From contig NZ_LQPH01000171.1 in the NCBI RefSeq assembly GCF_002102255.1, positions 120,774 through 184,773 of the forward strand: DNA of 64,000 nt, written 5' to 3'. The notes under the pieces were generated by a model. That model made no database searches. It was not told the origin of the DNA and saw only the letters and a list, made by a program, of their open reading frames with translations. Numbering within the stretch: the stretch's first letter is position 1; each line of letters begins with the position of its first letter. Made by a program: the position numbers and the translations under genes. The DNA comes from Mycobacterium nebraskense (GTDB lineage Bacteria > Actinomycetota > Actinomycetes > Mycobacteriales > Mycobacteriaceae). Shown piece by piece: positions 60,597 to 64,000 of the stretch.

Positions 60597-61484
60597 ATGC
60601 GTCCCGCACTGTCCGACTACCAGCACCTGGCCAGCGGCAAGGTCCGCGAGATCTATCGCGTCGACGACGAACATCTGCTGCTGGTCGCGACCGACCGGAT
60701 CTCGGCATACGACTACGTCCTCGACAGCACGATCCCGGACAAGGGCCGCATCCTGACCGCGATGAGCGTCTTCTTCTTCGGTCTGGTCGACGCTCCCAAC
60801 CATTTGGCCGGGCCACCGGACGATCCACGCATCCCCGAAGAGGTGTTGGGGCGCGGGTTGGTGGTGCGGCGGCTGGACATGCTGCCGGTGGAGTGTGTGG
60901 CGCGCGGTTACCTCACCGGTTCGGGATTGCTGGACTATCAGGCCACGGGAAAGGTCTGCGGCATCACCTTGCCGCCCGGCCTGGTCGAGGCCAGCAAGTT
61001 CTCCGAACCGCTGTTCACGCCGGCCACGAAAGCCGCGCTGGGGGACCACGACGAGAACATCTCGTTCGACAGGGTGATCGAGTTGGTGGGCGCGGTTCGC
61101 GCCAACCAGCTGCGCGACCGCACGCTGCAGATCTACGTTCAGGCCGCCGACCACGCCTTGACGAGAGGAATCATCATCGCCGACACCAAGTTTGAGTTCG
61201 GCACCGACCGCGACGGCAACCTGCTGCTGGCCGACGAGATCTTCACACCGGACTCCTCGCGATACTGGCCGGCTGAGGAGTACCGGGTTGGGGTGGTTCA
61301 GACAAGCTTCGACAAGCAGTTCGTCCGTAACTGGCTCACCAGCCCCGAGTCCGGATGGGACCGCCACGGCCCACAATCGCCACCACCGCTGCCCGACCAC
61401 ATCATCGACGCCACTCGGGGCCGCTATATCGATGCCTACGAACGCATTTCCGGCTTGAATTTCGGCGACTGGATCGGCGCATGA
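60597..61484 (+). CDS. purC: SAICAR synthase PurC
   Basis: 295 residues. SGKVREIYRVDDEHLLLVATDR, VECVARGYLTGSG and IADTKFEFGTDRDGNLLLADE are standard PurC motifs. ATP-dependent joining of CAIR and aspartate; the product is the substrate of PurB encoded nearby. The ptrB ATG overlaps its stop (ATGA), so the two are translationally linked. Confidence 0.96.
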   Translation: MRPALSDYQHLASGKVREIYRVDDEHLLLVATDRISAYDYVLDSTIPDKGRILTAMSVFFFGLVDAPNHLAGPPDDPRIPEEVLGRGLVVRRLDMLPVECVARGYLTGSGLLDYQATGKVCGITLPPGLVEASKFSEPLFTPATKAALGDHDENISFDRVIELVGAVRANQLRDRTLQIYVQAADHALTRGIIIADTKFEFGTDRDGNLLLADEIFTPDSSRYWPAEEYRVGVVQTSFDKQFVRNWLTSPESGWDRHGPQSPPPLPDHIIDATRGRYIDAYERISGLNFGDWIGA

Positions 61485-63643
61485 CGGAAACACACGCCGG
61501 TGCGCCCCTGCCGCCCGTCGCCAAGCGGCAGGAGACCCGACGCGAGCATCACGGCGATGTTTTCATCGATCCCTACGAATGGCTGCGCGACAAGTCCGAC
61601 CCTGAAGTCATCGCCTACCTAGAGGCGGAGAACGACTACGTCGATCAGATGACGGCTGATCTCGAGCCGTTGCGGCAGAAGATCTTTGATGAGATCAAGG
61701 CGCGTACCAAGGAGACCGACCTGTCGGTGCCGACCCGGCAGGGCGACTGGTGGTACTACGCCCGCACCTTCGAGGGAAAGCAGTATCGGGTCCAGTGCCG
61801 TTGTCCGGTGAGCGGTCCCGATGACTGGGATCCGCCGATCCTGGAAGAGGACACCGAAATCCCAGGTGAGCAGATCCTGCTCGACTCGAACGCAGAGGCG
61901 CAGGGTCACGAATTCTTCGCGCTCGGCGCCGCCACTGTCAGCCTGGACGGAGATCTGCTGGCATATTCCGTCGACGTCGTCGGCGACGAACGCTATACGC
62001 TGCGCTTCAAGGACTTGCGCACCGGCGAGCTGTATCCGGATGAGATCGTCGACATCGGGGCGGGGGCGACCTGGGCGGCCGACAACCGCACCGTGTATTA
62101 CGTGACCCTGGACGAGGCCCACCGCCCCGACAAGGTCTGGCGCTACCACGTGGGCTCGGGCGAGGCGTCGGAGTTGGTGTATCACGAGGCTGACGAACGG
62201 TTTTGGCTCGGCGTAGGGCTCGCCCGTAGCGAGGCCTACGTCTTCATCGCATCGGGTTCGTCCATCACCTCGGAGTTCCGGTACGCCGACGCCGCTGATC
62301 CGCACGCACAGTTCACCGTCGTGCTGCCACGGCGCGAAGGCGTCGAGTACGCGGTCGAGCACGCGGTGATCGGCGGGCAGGACCGGTTCCTTATTCTGCA
62401 CAACGAGGACGCGGTGAACTTCACGCTGACCGAGGCGCCGGTCAGCGAACCGACCCTGCAGCGCACCCTGATCCCGCACCGCGACGATGTTCGGCTCGAC
62501 GGGGTGGATGCTTTCGCCCGCCATCTGGTGGTCAGCTACCGACGGGAGGCGTTGCCCCGGCTCCAGGTGTGGGACATCGATTCCTACGGGGAATACGGTG
62601 AGCCCGAGGAGATTTCGTTCGATTCCGAGTTGATGTCGGCGGGTCTCGCCGGAAACCCGAGCTGGGATGCGCCCAAGCTGCGGATCAGAGCGGGGTCGCT
62701 GGTCGTCCCGGCGCGGGTATACGACATCGACTTTGCCACCGGCGAACGCACCTTGCTGCGCGAGCAACCCGTGCTGGGTGGCTACCGCACCGCCGACTAC
62801 GTAGAGCGGCGTGACTGGGCGCTCGCGGACGACGGCACCCGGATCCCGGTGTCCATCGTGCAGCGCGCCGGCATCGAATACCCCGCGCCGGCCTTGCTTT
62901 ACGGCTATGGAGCCTACGAGATATGCACCGACCCCAGCTTCTCCATCGCTCGGTTGTCGCTGCTGGACCGCGGCATGGTGTTCGCCATCGCCCACATCCG
63001 CGGTGGCGGTGAGATGGGCCGGCCGTGGTACGAGCACGGCAAGCTGTTGGAGAAGATGAACACGTTCACCGACTTCGTCGCCGTGGCAAGGCACTTGGTC
63101 GACACGGGAGTCACCCGGCCGCAGCAGCTGGTGGCATTGGGCGGCAGCGCGGGCGGCCTGCTGATGGGCGCGGTCGCGAACCTGGCGCCGGAGCTCTTCG
63201 CCGGCATCCTCGCGCAGGTCCCGTTCGTCGACCCGCTGACCACCATCCTCGACCCCTCCCTGCCGTTGACCGTCACCGAATGGGACGAATGGGGAAACCC
63301 GTTGCAGGACAAGGACGTCTACTCCTACATGAAGTCATATTCGCCCTATGAGAATGTCGAGGGCAGGCACTATCCGGCCATTCTGGCGATGACTTCGCTG
63401 AACGACAGCAGGGTCTACTATGTGGAGCCCGCCAAGTGGGTGGCGGCGTTGCGGCACGCCAACGCCAACGGCAGTCCGATTCTGCTGAAGACCCAGATGA
63501 ACGCCGGACACGGCGGAGTCAGTGGCCGCTACAAGGCGTGGCAAGAAACCGCATTCCAGTACGCCTGGCTGTTAGCTGCCGCCGGCGGTCACCGTAGCAG
63601 CGACGGCCAGGAAGGCGATCCCGGTGGCGGTCCGCAGCGGTAG
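61481..63643 (+). CDS. ptrB: Oligopeptidase B PtrB, single intact gene
   Basis: 720 residues from ATG 61481. Prolyl-oligopeptidase family: an N-terminal seven-bladed propeller (about 75-420) and a catalytic alpha/beta-hydrolase domain with Ser in LGGSAGGLLMG (about residue 554), Asp in LNDSRVYYVEP and His in NAGHGGVSGRYKAW. It cleaves small peptides after Arg/Lys in the cytoplasm. In M. tuberculosis H37Rv this gene is annotated as two pieces, ptrBa and ptrBb (Rv0781, Rv0782); here it is one frame. The last 20 or so residues are Gly/Asp/Arg-rich and may be an extension after the domain. Confidence 0.93.
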   Translation: MTETHAGAPLPPVAKRQETRREHHGDVFIDPYEWLRDKSDPEVIAYLEAENDYVDQMTADLEPLRQKIFDEIKARTKETDLSVPTRQGDWWYYARTFEGKQYRVQCRCPVSGPDDWDPPILEEDTEIPGEQILLDSNAEAQGHEFFALGAATVSLDGDLLAYSVDVVGDERYTLRFKDLRTGELYPDEIVDIGAGATWAADNRTVYYVTLDEAHRPDKVWRYHVGSGEASELVYHEADERFWLGVGLARSEAYVFIASGSSITSEFRYADAADPHAQFTVVLPRREGVEYAVEHAVIGGQDRFLILHNEDAVNFTLTEAPVSEPTLQRTLIPHRDDVRLDGVDAFARHLVVSYRREALPRLQVWDIDSYGEYGEPEEISFDSELMSAGLAGNPSWDAPKLRIRAGSLVVPARVYDIDFATGERTLLREQPVLGGYRTADYVERRDWALADDGTRIPVSIVQRAGIEYPAPALLYGYGAYEICTDPSFSIARLSLLDRGMVFAIAHIRGGGEMGRPWYEHGKLLEKMNTFTDFVAVARHLVDTGVTRPQQLVALGGSAGGLLMGAVANLAPELFAGILAQVPFVDPLTTILDPSLPLTVTEWDEWGNPLQDKDVYSYMKSYSPYENVEGRHYPAILAMTSLNDSRVYYVEPAKWVAALRHANANGSPILLKTQMNAGHGGVSGRYKAWQETAFQYAWLLAAAGGHRSSDGQEGDPGGGPQR

Positions 63644-63724
63644 CTGCGTCGTCATCGATTTGGGGTTGGGCGTCCGGGACGCGTAAGCGTTGGCCGCGAA
63701 CATGGCCAACAATGAGCCAGACAC
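63572..63724 (-). CDS. Short membrane-protein fragment or small ORF
   Basis: 50 codons from GTG 63724: SLLAMFAANAYASRTPNPKS and then PLRTATGIAFLAVAATVTAG. It reads like the C-terminal end of a small membrane protein, with one hydrophobic helix, and a stop in frame just upstream, so it may be a remnant. It overlaps the 3' end of ptrB by 72 bp on the other strand. Family not recognised. Confidence 0.35.
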   Translation of the reverse strand: MSGSLLAMFAANAYASRTPNPKSMTTQLPLRTATGIAFLAVAATVTAGGS

Positions 63725-63826
63725 TGTGGCTCAATGACGCCATCAACGATCAAGTCAGAGCGAGCGACCGACCCGATGGACAAGTGATACGAATTGCGAA
63801 GATCTTGTTTCCGCGGGTGATGGCGG

Positions 63827-64000
63827 CTAATCGCTGACTATGTGTGCCTTCCTTGGCAAGAACAACGCCGGAAGGATCGTCAACGCCACCAACACGACAG
63901 CCAGCACATACACCACTGTGTAACCCGACTTAGGACATTTTCGGGAGTCGGTGATGGCCCAGTGCGTTGACCTTTGGCTTCGTGTGTTGCCGGCCGGAAA
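63827..64000 (-). CDS. C-terminal end of an EmrB-like MFS efflux protein, partial
   Basis: The minus strand has a frame open from the window edge that ends KSGYTVVYVLAVVLVALTIL then PALFLPRKAHIVSD. A final transmembrane helix followed by PALFLPRK is the usual end of DHA2-family drug exporters, and Rv0783c (emrB) follows ptrB in M. tuberculosis. The upstream 25 codons are less clearly coding, so the gene may be damaged; more left- or right-hand sequence is needed to judge. The 102 bp between this and the small ORF hold nothing recognisable. Confidence 0.55.
   Translation of the reverse strand, partial: FPAGNTRSQRSTHWAITDSRKCPKSGYTVVYVLAVVLVALTILPALFLPRKAHIVSD

Noticed and set aside
59751..61493. 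A 580-codon minus-strand frame
   Set aside because: Antisense to purC and part of the TDT gene; Arg-rich low-complexity translation, no family features.
61619..63094. A 491-codon minus-strand frame
   Set aside because: Fully antisense to ptrB, whose propeller and triad motifs are clear.

Overview
The window is high-GC actinobacterial DNA from a Mycobacterium. It carries a complete mce4 operon, KstR-type operators, PhoPR, LprN and LpqH-type lipoproteins, CpsA, DUF732 and mycobacterial cytochromes P450. Gene order matches two M. tuberculosis blocks that are far apart there: Rv3506-Rv3484 (left) and Rv0756c-Rv0783c (right). Here they lie next to each other, joined by about 10 kb of accessory genes. 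That arrangement fits the M. avium complex or a related slow grower. This is an inference from remembered gene order, not a database result.

Region 1 (1-14.5 kb) is the cholesterol import and side-chain locus. fadD17, fadE27 and fadE26 run leftward. fdxD, hsd4A, yrbE4AB, mce4ABCD, lprN, mce4F and mam4AB run rightward, with many start/stop overlaps. A perfect KstR operator sits between the two arms and two degenerate ones precede yrbE4A.

Region 2 (14.5-24 kb) holds an Rv3491-like exported protein, otsA with an Rv3489-like small gene, a FetAB-like ABC exporter whose ATPase is frameshifted at a run of seven G, an enoyl-CoA hydratase-like gene, an SDR preceded by another perfect KstR operator, a 3-hydroxyisobutyrate-dehydrogenase-like gene, an SDR and the cell-wall ligase cpsA.

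Region 3 (24-34.8 kb) is an accessory stretch. It has a TDT transporter, two small proteins, an amidase, a hydrolase and a cluster of exported proteins (serine protease, LpqH-like lipoprotein, Pro/Gly/Gln repeat protein, lytic transglycosylase lipoprotein). It also has a cold-shock gene with two alternative 5'UTR hairpins, and a DUF732 gene lying between tRNA-Thr and a degraded copy of that tRNA's 3' half.

Region 4 (34.8-64 kb) is the Rv0756c-Rv0783c block. It starts with a decapeptide-repeat protein and phoPR. A large redox cluster follows (NTF2-like proteins, OYE/FadH-like reductase, AdhB, ferredoxin, CYP51, SDRs, CYP123, TetR, AldA, HIBADH-like, CMD-like) whose substrate is unknown. Purine genes purD, purB and purC come next, interleaved with a GGT-like enzyme, a Tat esterase, a second TetR, CYP126, a second TDT transporter and an intact oligopeptidase B gene. 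The right edge carries the 3' end of an EmrB-like MFS gene. I saw no CRISPR array, transposase, integrase, rRNA or prophage gene.
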